The notes beneath the pieces were generated by a model. That model ran no database searches. It was not told the DNA's origin and saw only the letters and a program-made list of their open reading frames with translations. A stretch of 64,000 nt of DNA from the NCBI GenBank assembly GCA_944548615.1, contig OX155973.1, positions 22,531,386-22,595,385 of the forward strand, in the 5' to 3' direction. The stretch is from Micropterix aruncella. Taxonomy: Eukaryota > Arthropoda > Insecta > Lepidoptera > Micropterigidae. Both the position numbers and the translations under genes were made by a program. The stretch's first letter is position 1; every line of letters begins with the position of its first letter. Shown piece by piece: positions 33,115 to 44,989 of this stretch.

Positions 33115-33283
33115 TTTAGAGGAGACGGGGGTGGGGAATTGTGGGGGGAAGGGGTGAAGGGTGTACAGGAGAAAAATATAGTTGGGGGGTGAGGGAGTGA
33201 GTGGGGAAGGGTGGTAGGGAGATTGGGGGTTGGAGGGGATAAGGGGGAGCGAGAGAGGGAGGGTGGGGGGGTAATTTGGAAAG
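33115..33283 (+). repeat. G-rich degenerate tract
   Basis: About 170 bp of GGGG/GGGA/GGTGGG-type sequence. It gives spurious proline-rich frames on the minus strand. Confidence 0.7.
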
Positions 33284-33324
33284 GGGAGAAAGTTCTCCAA
33301 CTCCTTGGTGACATTTCTGATCGT

Positions 33325-35545
33325 AAATCAAATACAATACAATACAATCAACTACTCCAGTAGATAGGCATTCCTACACTTTGATGCGTCACAAAATTAA
33401 ATGCTTACACATTTTATATTAATTAAAATAATAATTAAAAACGTTACACATAACTGTCGTGATAGTTGTCATGGATGTAATATTATATTCAATATTACCT
33501 ACATACAAATAATCAAAATATACTAATGTGATTTAAGAGTCAGGGAGAATAATATATTAAAATAGAAATGTAAATTCTATGTAGAATAATCAAAAAAAAA
33601 TATTTCATTGTCAATCCAGCAATATACCTTCATATTTAAAAAAAAATTAATAGATGTATGATAAATTATATGAAAATTAAAATGTCAGCTATCATAATAT
33701 CATTATGTTTAAAACTTTACATATTTCATTAATCATCAACATGGAAAATAAACTCAGAATGTTCAAACTATGAGCAAAAAATGAGCAAGGCAATCCAAAG
33801 AAATATTATTTGTACATAAACAAGAAGTATGTTTCTCGTTTATTTTTAAGATATGTATTTTATTTTTTATTTTATTTTATTCTGGAACCAAACAGAACTA
33901 CATAAAATGCAATAAAAACCTATTTAAAAAGGACAAAAATCCATTAATGTGATTCCGAATATAAAGTATACAAAATGAACGCAATATAATTTTATATTGT
34001 TTCCGCTTGAGAATGGGGGGAATCAGGATGGGAAGTGAGGTGAAAGGGAGAGACAAAATAGATAAAAATATATTATGTATGTATAGAAATATTTATATAT
34101 TTAATTTTAGGTATGATATATAGTTATTATAATGAATATACTTGAGACAAAATTATGTCCTTGAACTAAATTAAATGAAATATAATATGTATAAATGTTT
34201 TGTGATCATCTAGATAGATTCTAGATTTTTTTTATTGAGTTCCTATAAGAGGTTTTTGATGAGTGTAATATGTCCACACTTAAAAAGTCTGTATTATATC
34301 TATGACACGCTCTGTATAGAAATGCATTTTGAGATGCGTTGGTTTTCACCACAGGGAGATGAAATAGTCGATGCGATCGAACAGGGCGGGGAGGAACATA
34401 AAATTCAATGCGCTCCAAAATCGCGTTCGCATCGATGGAATTATTTACCAACCCTTGCAAGAATACGGCATCGATCAAGACTCTACGGCTCTCCAATGAC
34501 ATTAAATTGTGGGCTTTTAAGGATTCCTCATAGGAGCTGGGCTTAGTGAAAGAAGTGAAATTTAATCGCTTCACAAATCTTTTTTGTATCGATTCGATCC
34601 GCGATATGTAAGTCAAATATTGGGGATTCCAGACCACTGATGCAAATTCCAACTGACTTCTTACATAGGAATTATTGAGGGTTTTAAGCGTGTCAGTGGA
34701 TTTGAATACCGATGATACCCTTAGAATAAAACCTAGTAATTTATATGCTTTTTTAATAATATTATCGATGTGTTCAGCGAATAGCATTTTCGTGTCAAGT
34801 GTAATCCCAAGATCTCGCACCGCTGATTCTCTTCCAACTATAGCGCCATTCAAGTTGTAGTCAAACATTATATTACTATTTTTTCTGGAATATGTGATTA
34901 TGTGACATTTGCTTACGTTAACGAAGAGACAGTTATCTGAACAATATTTCATAAGGCGGTTTATATCCGCCTGCAAATTAAGGCAGTCATTAATTGATCG
35001 GATCTCACTAAAAATCTTCGTGTCATCCGCATATATGACTATATTGGAATGTAGCATGCAATTGGTGATATCGTTGAGGTATAGAAGGAAAAGAAGTGGT
35101 CCTAAGTGGGAGCCTTGCGGTACCCCTGAAGGAATTTCAGAAAACTCGAATTGATAACCCTGAACAACTACCGCTTGAGTCCGATATGCGATATACGAGG
35201 AAATCCAGCGATACAAGTCACCCCTAATCCCCAAAGCCCATAACTTTTTTAAAAGTAAGTTATGATTTATTTTATCAAATGCCTTAGAAAAATCTGTGTA
35301 CGTTTATCCATAGACTTAAGGACAGAATCAGTGAAGGTAATAAGGTTGTTTTCTACAGACCTTGATTTGAAAAATCCGTGTTGTTCTGGGACTATGACTG
35401 AACGAACAGCTGCGAATAATTGCTCGAATACGAGTTTTTCCATTAACTTACTAAATATTGGGAGTTTTGATATGGGACGATAATTTTGAACATTATTTCG
35501 CTAACCTTGCTTAAATATTGGACATATATATGCTGAAACTCGCCG
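33325..35545 (-). pseudogene. Jockey-superfamily LINE, 5'-truncated, disrupted
   Basis: Minus-strand pol fragment. NNVQNYRPISKLPIFSKLME opens the reverse transcriptase after an in-frame TAG (KQG*RNNVQ). It is followed by EQHGFFKSRSVENNLITF, then a small deletion with frameshift, then YTDFSKAFDKINHNLLLKKL and an uninterrupted 337-codon frame to 34221. That frame has GVPQGSHLGPLLFLLYLND and the catalytic YADDTKIF. The C-terminus reads LPVVKTNASQNAFLYRACHR, typical of jockey/CR1-type pol. The AT-rich 3' UTR ends at a TTGTA repeat at about 33325-33345. A related 3' end lies at 36806-37010. One stop and one frameshift inactivate it. Confidence 0.8.
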
Positions 35546-35564
35546 TTAATATCGACGGGTTTCA
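35532..35564. repeat. Hairpin next to the LINE 5' break
   Basis: CTGAAACTCGCCG and CGACGGGTTTCAG pair with two mismatches around TTAATAT. It is followed by CTAGT, so it could be a Helitron 3' end remnant. Confidence 0.45.
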
Positions 35565-35565
35565 G

Positions 35566-36335
35566 CTAGTAATATAGTTAGTTACAAACATGGTTTACAC
35601 GAAGTCTCTTACGGGTAAACAGTGACAACAGAGGGGTTAATTATTTTATGCTTTCTATTTTTTTTTATTTTTAGTGTAGTACTTACAAAAATCGTATTTT
35701 TTTAGTTTTTGATACTTTTTTTCAAACTTAAATATAATGTCGAACAACCACAATAGTCTTCGATTTCATAATCTGATAGTTGTTTATTATATAATTATAT
35801 TATTTAATATCGATTTGACCATTGAAAATAATAATGTGCCGCTCGCGGAGATACCTTATTACACAATTATATAATTTCAAACAATAGCCATTACACCGTA
35901 TTTGTAAGTACATCGCACGGCATAATAGAGGTTAATGTATTGTCATCAGGAGTTGATTAAAAACCGGTGTTACATTCATATGAATGCACGGAGGAAATAG
36001 TCAGGGGCAAATCGATTTTGCCGCCAGCCTGGACAATAGAATGTACGCTGGAAATAATAACGAAAATAATATGGGAAAATAAGGCAATCGTGTTGTAAGA
36101 AACTATGAGAGAGTGCTTTGCAAACCGAATTGCCTTTTAAGTATAGACCACAGGGCACTTTTCTGTTTCTAGCTTTATATTTTAGTTTATTACAATTTTC
36201 TAATAACGACACGGCTGACTTTAACAGGAAAAGACATTGAAGGACAAACGCTATAAGCGCAAGGTTTGAAAATGAGGTTGGCACATTTTCGGTTGGTGTG
36301 AGGAAGGGGGGGGGGGGGGCACATAATTGTCGTTA
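35566..36335. other. AT-rich; small Penelope-end fragment
   Basis: AATGTCGAACAACCACAATA, then GTCTTCGATTTC (about 35737-35768), resembles the Penelope 3' end at 63410-63460. A poly(G) run lies at about 36306-36319. Nothing else. Confidence 0.35.
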
Positions 36336-36572
36336 TCCTACTAATATTATAAACGCGAAAGTTTGTATGTATGTATGGATGTTTGTTACTCTTTCTCGCA
36401 AAAACTACTGAATGGATTTTGATGAAACTTTACAATAATATAGCTTACGCATCAGAATAACACGTAGGCTATAATTTATAAAGATATAGCGTGAATTATT
36501 TAAAATATAACGATAACTGTCACGTAAGTAGGAAAAAAATCTAAGAAATTGACATTCGAAATTTAAATTCTA
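36336..36572 (+). mobile_element. Helitron, 3'-truncated (second family)
   Basis: TCCTACTAATATTATAAACG, then GCGAAAGTTTGTATGTATG and AAAACTACTGAATGGATTTT, a sequence I recall as ubiquitous in Lepidoptera. It stops at the start of the next copy. Confidence 0.65.
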
Positions 36573-36791
36573 TCCTACTACTATTAAAAACGCGAAAGTT
36601 TGTATGTATGTATGGATGTTTGTTACTCTTTCACGCAAAAACTACTGAATGGATTTTGATGAAACTTTACAATAATATAGCTTACACATCAGAATAACAC
36701 ATAGGCTATAATTTATAAAGATATATGGTTTTCTATCATCATTATCATAATTTTCCATCACCACGCGGGTGAAACCGCTGGGCGCAGCTAG
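36573..36791 (+). mobile_element. Short complete Helitron (second family)
   Basis: A|TC start (TCCTACTACTATTAAAAACG) and CTAG|T end. The 3' hairpin GCGG-GTGAAA-CCGC lies about 12 nt before CTAG. 219 bp, no coding sequence. Confidence 0.75.
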
Positions 36792-36805
36792 TTCTACATA
36801 TATCA

Positions 36806-37010
36806 TACAATACAATACAATTTCATTCTACTCCAGTAGGTAGGCATTCCTACATTTGTATGTTTTATTGCGTCTAACATTCTCCGTAATGTTATAAGGT
36901 TTGGAAAATTAACTATCGTGATAGTTGTGACTATATAAACTGATTTAAGTAATTTATGATCGGTATGAGAATCATTAATAAAAAGAAAATAATAAAAATT
37001 ACTGATTAAA
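36806..37010 (-). repeat. LINE 3' end matching 33325
   Basis: ATACAATACAATACAATTTC, then TACTCCAGTAGGTAGGCATT and ACTATCGTGATAGTTGTGAC, parallel to 33331-33470. A 5'-truncated sister copy of the minus-strand jockey-type element. 37011-37383 is AT-rich without features. Confidence 0.6.
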
Positions 37011-37383
37011 TAAAAAGAACAACATCTATAACTATAATTATGATAGTAATAATGTGATAGTCATGAAACTGTCATTATTTTAATATTATTTACAAAAGAA
37101 TTATATTTTATGCATAAAGATCTCAATTTTCAATTAGGCATACATATTTCAATACATAATAATTACACGATATAATGTTTAAATATACTAAAAGATGGCA
37201 TTCTATTATTTTCGTACTATTTCTGTGATGTAATTAGCATATATATATATGCGGTAGATGACACAAAAATATTTTTTTTTTATTATTGATATCATTGGTT
37301 AAGTAATGAGTTTTAATAATCAATCACTCCTTAATTATGCATTAATTATCAATGTATAATATAAGGTGTAATAAATTGTCTTT

Positions 37384-38178
37384 AGTTTCGCCGGGTAATG
37401 CTATCAGCCCCAGCTGCATATCGCTTGCGTAGAAGGGTTGTCAAAACGTACTATAGCATTGAGCTACTATAGAGAGCAGTTAAGCCACTAGGACCCATGC
37501 GTTTAGGGTTGGACAAACTTACGGGTCAATACCCATCCGGTGGCCTCCACGCAGAAGTGCGAGCCCGGGTAGGACTCTGGCCTGCGAGCCAGTTTTCCCT
37601 AGGAGTCAACCTTTGGGCGCTCCTGGAAGGTTTGCGCACCGTGTGGCGTCTGCCAATCGTTTGTGCATTCCGACTGACAGCCGCGGAAGTCTGGAAACAG
37701 CATTGTTTCCTATAGAGCCGGAGCCGTTGTTTACCTAGTGGCGGCCGCTCTTGAAACGACAATTCGTCGACCCGATAACGAGTGAAAGGCGGGCAAAGGA
37801 TGCCGTGGTTCGCGATAGATTTGGTATACACTGATCACCGCTACACTAGGGAGAGGATCGCGCAAGCGACTTCGAATCTGCGAATCCATTCAGGAAACCG
37901 GAGAAATCTTACCATAACTGGTAGCGAGGGTGCTTGGTCTGCCCGCTGGGGGAACTACCCAGTGCCTGGCAACCTTGCACTGGCAACCTTGCCAGTGCAA
38001 GGTTGGTCTCTCGCGGGCTAGTTGGCGGAGCTATATAGGGGATTGTCTATTGTCTCTAGTCATCTACGCTCAACCCACAGCTGTAAGAACGATCACATAT
38101 CGTTATACCAACCTGGGGTGACGGGTTCGCCCATTGTAGTCGACACCGTTCAACTATAGCATTGAGCAACCTAATACC
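37384..38178 (+). repeat. Repeat B copy interrupted by family A
   Basis: Repeat B is present as 37384-37464 and 38153-38178. ACTATAGCATTGAGC is duplicated perfectly at 37450-37464 and 38153-38167 (15 bp). The insertion site equals that at 10711-10724. Confidence 0.75.
37465..38152 (+). mobile_element. Family A copy 11, with 15-bp target duplication
   Basis: 688 bp, from TACTATAGAGAGCAGTTAAG to ATTGTAGTCGACACCGTTCA with the hairpin end at the right. Has a short local repeat (TTGCCAGTGCAAGGTTGG region) near 37970-38005. Delimited by a perfect 15-bp duplication. Confidence 0.85.
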
Positions 38179-38182
38179 CTTT

Positions 38183-38795
38183 TTAATAAGAGGGAAGACA
38201 AGGAATTTTAAAAATATTGGACATTATAATCTAACCCGGGCATTTGAATATTTTGAATCTTATATTATGTTATGTTATATTATTATTATTATCATTATTA
38301 TTTTTTAACGTAGGTTAAGAGATAATTGTTTTAGTTTTAACACTATTTTATCTTAGTTATAAGTAAAATGCAGGACTATTTTGTTTAAACTTTTATTCTA
38401 ATTTTTACTATTTTAATTTGTTTTGTTCTTTTTCGGATTTCAATTTATTTGCTGACATTTTAATTTTCCACTTCTAACTTTAATTTAATTATTTAATTTA
38501 AGTATTTAGTCATTTTTAATATGGTTTGTGTTAATATTTTGTGCATACATGGAATATATGCCATTTTTATAAACACGGTATTGTTGCAAGCACATTCAAA
38601 AATAAATGTTTACCTTAGAACAGGTCCCGGCCTAGTTAGGTGACGTTGCCACTAGACTATGCGATGTATTCTTTTTTCTGCTTTTGATTCAATTTTGTAA
38701 GTATTTTTATGCATAATTCCTACGCTGAAAATGTTTACTGTTATGTTTAATATTTGCATTAGGTACCTATATAAATAAATAAATAAAATAAATTA
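38183..38795 (+). mobile_element. CR1-like LINE 3' end, truncated copy
   Basis: AAGAGGGAAGACAAGGAATT, then AAATATTGGACATTATAATC, matches the last codons and UTR of the element at 27148-29185. It keeps CCTTAGAACAGGTCCCGGCC and ends in AAATAAATAAATAAAA. It begins directly after the repeat B right half. Confidence 0.75.
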
Positions 38796-39994
38796 ATAGT
38801 GTGGGTAAGTTAACCTCAGCGGATGCAGAGATAGTAATGGTTGTATTAATAATTGTATAATTTAATCTGTCCCAAATTGTTATTTGTTCAAACGTCCTGA
38901 AGGCAGAGCATTATATAATATTTCAACCTTTTCTATAGCGTGGTTTTTACTACTTTACAGGTCTTAAATCTGTTTAGAGTGTATTTTCTCTCCCTGAATA
39001 TTGGCAAGGTCCGTTTTAATATAGAACGTGTTTTTTTTTCCAATAAATGCATGACGTTCAGCTTGAGTTATATAAACTGTTTGCGATGGTCGACCGTATC
39101 GACCTTGTTCGTTTAATTGAGCCCTCGGCTTTAGCTATTAAATCTGTCACCGCACTATAGGAATGCAGTTAACACTTTAATTGATGTTAGTGGTAGCCGA
39201 CATCTGGTAATCCATGCAGTAAATTGGATCTCTTGGTAATAGTCCGACGCTACTCGTCAGCAGGGAGATGATAATATCGTAGCTGTGCTGGAAAGTGTCC
39301 AAGTCCGATTAACAACGGTTTGACATCAAGGTGAGGGTTCCAGCTTGATTGGCTTGATCTTTTAGCTTCATCTTTTAGCTTTATTGGCTCCAGCTATAAT
39401 TATAATTCGTATTATATTCAAAAAGCCAAAAATGTATTATTTATATGAGTTATTTCTCAAAGCGAAAATACTAGATAAATGGCAACTATAATGTTTAAAA
39501 ATTTTAATCGCGCGCAAGCAGAGACATAGTTCACTGCTAAGAACAAAAGAGGAAGCTAAGAACACACGAACGTCAAAGGAGAAATATTCATACACTTGTT
39601 CTCCTGTATCGTGTACTCTTCCAATAACACCATCTTATCTACACTTTTCTTTTCTAACCACTAATTTCCCACGGTCTCTTACTTAGTCAAGCTCTAACAG
39701 TTTAATTAAACGATTCCCTGTAATAATACTGATGTCTACTCCTACTTCTTTTTGTGTCCATGGTGCAAGACTATGGATCGATTTCCAAGCAAATCACAAA
39801 CCTCGATTTCCAAGCAAATGCAAACCTCGCCTCCGTTATAATAATTCAAAACTCACCTCAAAAAGTAGTACTCTTCTAAGAGTGAACAGTTCTTCCCTTT
39901 CTGTCCCCTTCCTTTCCCAATTTCCTCTACTCGGGCATTCTTAGTTTTACATATTGTGGTTTGTGTTTACGCAGAATAGCTTACTTTTTCAATA
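38796..39994. other. No recognised feature
   Basis: AT-rich to mixed sequence. No credible open frame or repeat seen. Confidence 0.4.
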
Positions 39995-39997
39995 CAG

Positions 39998-40110
39998 GGG
40001 TGTCAATCACAACGGGCGAACCCGTTATCCCAGGGAGTTATAACGGCATCGATTCGTTGTGTCTCCAATGGAGTGAGCGTATAAGACTTTTACGGTCAAA
40101 GCAATCCAAA
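39998..40110 (-). mobile_element. Family A copy 12, terminal fragment
   Basis: GGGGTGTCAATCACAACGGG, then CGAACCCGTTATCCCAGGGA and the TGGAGTGAGCGTATAAGACT block; truncated after about 110 bp. Confidence 0.7.
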
Positions 40111-40828
40111 CTCAACTTCTTTAGAATTATTTTATTTTATTTTTTATTTTATTTATTTAGGTAACAGCATGAACTTATAATTAGATACATAATTCTTAAA
40201 AAACATGTTCCTATGCCGAGTATAACTTACGCCGTTCGAAATTATTTGAAAAATATTTTACAAATTAAATTATGAAAAAAAAAATACAATACATCCGTAA
40301 ATATTTATTAGTTGAGAGAAAACGGATCTATACCGCACGGAAATAAGCGACAGTCCTCCCGATGCAATTGTAGATGGCCAATGTAACTTTGCCGAAAATG
40401 TAACTTTACCGAGAGAACTCATCGTCCAAGTCCACGCGGCAAGGACTCATCCCACCAACCAAAAAATGTCAAATGACCGCAAAAGTTGTAGAGTTAACCG
40501 CAAACATATAAATCATACTTATACAACATAAATTCAAAATAAGTATATGGGAATACATATATAAGTTGTATTATATATATATATATATATATACATACAT
40601 ATTACAAATCAATAATTACTGGCAGTTGTCGCTGCTGCTTCAAGGGCAGTTCGTACTACCGATTTGAAGCTAATTTTGTTTCTACTATAAATGTCAAGCC
40701 CTGTGAATTTATCATTATTGCATTATCTTATTTATATAAATATAATATCTTAATATATCTTATAATATCTTATGTATATAAATACATTATATTAACCCAG
40801 GTTTACGAGAAACGGAATAGGGTCGCTG
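40111..40828. other. LINE-like tail and AT-rich DNA
   Basis: A (TTTTA)n run at about 40130-40158 begins a possible minus-strand LINE 3' end. An (AT)n microsatellite sits at about 40573-40592. Nothing else. Confidence 0.35.
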
Positions 40829-42060
40829 CACAGAAAGAAACGATTTCTCAAATTGAGACTCGCGAAAGTTTTAAGTTTATAGTGTTATTTTAAGTAGATA
40901 TTTTCTTAGAGGAAGTCAGTATTTTTGAATCGACAAACGTGAGTTTTTTGTATCAATGTAATATTAGTTTCAAAAATTTCGTTATTTTAAGTATATATTT
41001 TCTTAGACTAAGTCAATATACTCGAACCAACACATGCGATACGTTTGCATGAATGCAAAATTGGTTTTAATATTTTTTCTAAAACCAAGAATATATTCTC
41101 AAGTAAATTCTTTATATTACTTAATTTAATAACATATTTTTATCAAAATTAATATCATTGCAAGTCTTCGTTTGACAAATGTGTTTTTTTTATTAAATAC
41201 ATTTTGAGTGTTCTTCCTAGAATAACCAAATTAATTGATTTGAAAGCACATAGATTCTTAAGTCAATTCCTTACGTCACTTAATTTAATAACGTATTTTA
41301 ATCGAAATAAATATCGCTGCAAGTCTTCCATAGACAAATGTATTTTTTTTTATTAAAGACATTTCGAGTGTTCATCCTAGAATCACCAACTGAATTGATT
41401 TGAAGCACATTGATTCTTAAGTCAATTCCTTATGTCACTTAATTTAATAACGTATTATTATCGAAATAAATATCATTACAAATCTTTGTTAGACAAATGT
41501 GTTTTTTTATTAAAGACGTTACGAGTATTCTTCCTAGAATCACCAACTGAATTGATTTGAAAGCATATATATTCTTAAGTCAATTCCTTGCGTCTTTAAA
41601 TTTAATACCGTATTTTTATCGAAATAAATATCACTGCCAATTTTCCTTGTAAAAATGTGTTTTCTTTATTAAAGACATTTCGAGTGTTTATCCTAGAATC
41701 ACCAACTGAATTGATTTGAAAGCACATATATTCTAAAGTCAATTTGTTACGTCACTTAATTTACTAAAATATTTTTATCGAAATAGATACCGCTATAAGT
41801 TTTCGGTAGACAAGTTTGTTTTCTTTTTAAGCACTTTTCGAGTGTTCATCGTATAAATACTAACTGAATTGATTTGAAAGCACGTATATAATTAAGTCAA
41901 TTCGTAATGCCATATAATGTAATAACGTATTTTTATCGGAATGAATATAACTGCAAGTCTTTTAAGGACAATGTGTTTTTTTAAACATATTTCAAGTGTT
42001 AATCCTAAAAATACAAATGTAATTGTATTTCATTTATTTACAAAAATTATATTTGGACTA
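40829..42060 (+). repeat. Tandem array, period about 159 bp
   Basis: Equivalent points (GCAAGTCTT.-like) fall at 41161, 41320, 41479, 41638, 41795 and 41954, i.e. steps of 159, 159, 159, 157, 159. Each unit contains TTCGAGTGTTCATCCTAGAA and ACTGAATTGATTTGAAAGCA. About six clear units, with more diverged units back to about 40880. The block opens with CACAGAAAGAAACGATTTCT at 40829. Confidence 0.8.
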
Positions 42061-42339
42061 GGACTGAACTAAATAAACCAAGCATCGTAGTATTTAATAT
42101 GACTGACCGTGGTATATATTTATAAAATAAAGTACATTTTTTTTAATCTGTTTTTATTTTAAATTGAAATTGATTTACGTATTTATCCTTTATTTGAATG
42201 TATACTTTGGACCCAGAAACACTAAGACTCCTAAATTTTAAATAAAATTAATAGTTTAATTATGCATTGCCAAAAATAAAGAACTCTTGATATAAGAAAA
42301 CAGTTTTATTTTAGTCTTGCCCCAAGACACGTACATACG

Positions 42340-43130
42340 CTGCGAAATTTGACCCCAGAATCCAGTCTTGAGTCAAGACTAAAAGAATAAAACTCAAGAC
42401 TTGTAAATTAGCAAATTTTAGGTCAAGAATTTTATTTTTTTTAGTCTTGACTCAAGACTCGTACACGTAATAGTCTTTGGTCAAGACTCACAAACGTACG
42501 AGTCTTGAGTTATGACTCGCAATTCAGATTTTCTTGGCATGCGTGATGAGTCATTTGAATGTCCATTACACAAGGTTCATAGCTTCGTAACTATACGTAA
42601 TATTTGGGTAATAAATACACTTTATTTTTCACTATGTCTGTAATTGTGTATTGCCGGCCTTAGTGAGCTGCGAATAACTGTATGCGTTTGCGAATAAATA
42701 CCCTGAAAACAAGCGACGGGGAATCCCCTATGCCGTTCGATTTCCGCGCGCATATGGTTTAATTGATGTCAGGGTTGCCAACTTTGTCGTAGGAATTTTT
42801 AAAAATTACAATATTGTCCATTGTCTTCAATGGAGGCTGGGGCCTTTATACCCCCGGGGCCACGGGCTGCAGACCAAAAAGTTCTTATATAGATCCGCCC
42901 CTGCTTCTACTGAGCAAGTAGAGCTAGCATGATCCTTGCCAGATTGCAAACATCTAGGTTTCCGTTATACACAAAATTTAAAGGACGCGTTATGCCATGC
43001 ATACCAAGAAAATCAAAATTGCCAGTCTTGACTCAAGGACTCGTATGGTTACAGGTCTTGACCCAAGATTCGTATGTTTGCGAGTCTTGACCCGAGAATT
43101 TTGTTTTTTTGTTAGTCTTGTAGGTACCAA
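42340..43130. mobile_element. Foldback element with palindromic subrepeats
   Basis: Left arm about 42340-42545 and right arm about 42985-43130 are inverted copies (left ..GATTTTCTTGGCATGC, right GCATACCAAGAAAATC..). Both arms are built of AGTCTTGACTCAAGACT-like near-palindromes plus CGTAC spacers. The ~440-bp centre carries a possible nested hAT-like segment (CAGGGTTGCC at about 42770 to CGCCCCTG at about 42903). No coding region. Confidence 0.65.
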
Positions 43131-43193
43131 TGCTAGTTTTGTCAGTGTTACCAGATCAGTTATACAAAATCCCTCCAGATCATTCCAAAAACG

Positions 43194-43315
43194 CAGTGGC
43201 TAATCGCGCCCGTCCACTTATCGTATGCTTTCTGTAATTGCGAAAGGCAAACGAACATGTTAGGTTAGGTTAGAACATATAAGAACTATTCATTTGGACG
43301 GGCGCGTAGCCACTG
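43194..43315. mobile_element. Short hAT-type MITE
   Basis: CAGTGGCTAATCGCGCCCGT at the left and ACGGGCGCGTAGCCACTG at the right form ~22-bp inverted ends over 122 bp. The middle contains GTTAGGTTAGGTTAG, which resembles the insect telomere unit but is only three units. Confidence 0.7.
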
Positions 43316-44089
43316 CCTTCCAAAAAAATCGGTGACACGCACCCATTAAATGTAGATTTCTTTGGCCACCTATTATAAAGCTATTAAATAAATTTGAAAA
43401 AAATGTTTTTTTTTTAATAATTAAAAATAAATTTAAAGAAAAATGTAGGGGTTAACAAGAGCTTTCCAACGATATATCATGTCAAGTTTGGACCTATGGT
43501 TGTTAAGATATGTTTTTTTTTATCTTTGAGCTGCCGCCATTTTCAAACAAGATGGCGGATCTGGCTCTTCTGCGATCTCATCTAAGGTATTGGGCTAATA
43601 CATTTTTGCAAATACATACAATACAATTAGCCGCGAGTAGGCTATTAAAATGTTTCCGTCTCTACCGACCTCTACAATTCGATACCCTAGTTCACAATTA
43701 TATATATATTTTTTTGTGAATGAAATTGTAACTTTATGATTTATGTCCTAACGTCTTTACTACACCACATTCCCCCCGTAATTAGTATGATTGTGAGCTA
43801 GGGGATCGATGTATCAGTTCCTTGATTATTTTTACAACCCAACGATTTAGTTAAGATTCCACAAGGAATAGTTTTTGGGTATATTTCTGAGCTAATAAAA
43901 TCTCAATAATGTACTAGTACTACTAATAAGGCAGGGTAAGATATGCCTTAATACTACTTACACAATAATGTACATTGGGTAGACGTAATAAAATAATTGT
44001 TATTGCTCTTATAGTATAAAAACAATATATTCAATTATCTGGTAACAATCCGGCTGATGATGACGATGAAATTCAATTAATTAAGTTAT
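43316..44089. other. No recognised feature
   Basis: AT-rich; only short open frames. Confidence 0.4.
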
Positions 44090-44096
44090 GAAAGTT

Positions 44097-44345
44097 TTAC
44101 AATACCTTTTTGCGCGATTTTCTATTCGCAAAATTATCAATTATATCATTGTATGAAATCTTGTTCATTAGTTCTGACTCTATGCACAAAAGAGCTAAGG
44201 CGTTTAGTTTTTCTTGGCTTAAGGTAGATGTTAGATAATTCTTCACCCGTTTTAAGCAAGAAAAGCATCCCCATCTGAACAATTTGTCACTGGTGTACAT
44301 AAGGCCATGCGAACTGCTATATGCAAGTTTAGATAAACGTTTTGC
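44097..44345 (-). pseudogene. hAT (ZMYM1-like) transposase C-terminal fragment
   Basis: Minus-strand reading FSCLKRVKNYLTSTLSQEKL, then NALALLCIESELMNKISYND and IIDNFANRKSRK with a stop. This is the end of the hAT dimerisation region of zinc-finger-MYM-type-1-like transposases (xSQERLxxLAxLSIExE..). The upstream minus-strand sequence to about 44600 is not convincingly related. The intervening catalytic domain is missing. Confidence 0.6.
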
Positions 44346-44989
44346 AAATTATGTTTTTTCAGGAACAGGAAGACAAACCTTTCACACAGACATTCCAAAC
44401 ACAGAATCTGGTTTTACCTAAATCTTTCAAAAGAAAGTCAGTCTCTAAATCATTAGGATACATTTCTTCAGAGAAAAGGGCTTTTTCCGTAAGGGTTGAT
44501 GATGACAATGCACTCATTTTGGTCATAAAAATTCATTTAATTGGAAAAACATATTACATGTTGAATTGTTTGTGTGGATCTAATGACATTTAAGTATATA
44601 AATATGAATGTTATTAATTTCTGTAAGACATAAAAAAAATTGGCCCCAAATTTGCCACCCCTAAAATCGAAAGAAGTGGAAAAAATATACAATTCAAAAA
44701 TACAAGTGAAACTGCGATGATAGTTTTATTATTTATATCGAGATAACCAAAACCCTATAGGTTTTTGTCAATAAATAGTTACCAAAGTGTCATAATATCA
44801 TGTCAAACGCGATTTACTGCACTTTAGCATGGAAACAGCGTAAAATTTACTACTTTGTATTAGTTATTCTGACATTTTCGCAATTTTTTAATGACCAAGC
44901 AAGATATACCTACTAATCCCAATCGGTCGAAAGAAATCGAAGCCGAATTTTAAAGCGGTCGGGCATAGCTAAGTAGTTTTTTTATAATT
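44346..44989. other. Unassigned
   Basis: Contains GGCCCCAAATTTGCCACCCC (about 44643), possibly the terminus of the hAT relic. Otherwise nothing. Confidence 0.35.

Noticed and set aside
33015..33347. Proline-rich minus-strand open frames
   Set aside because: Produced by a low-complexity G-rich tract; three overlapping frames are equally open.
43256..43278. Telomere-like TTAGG repeats
   Set aside because: Only three units, internal to a short hAT MITE; no array.
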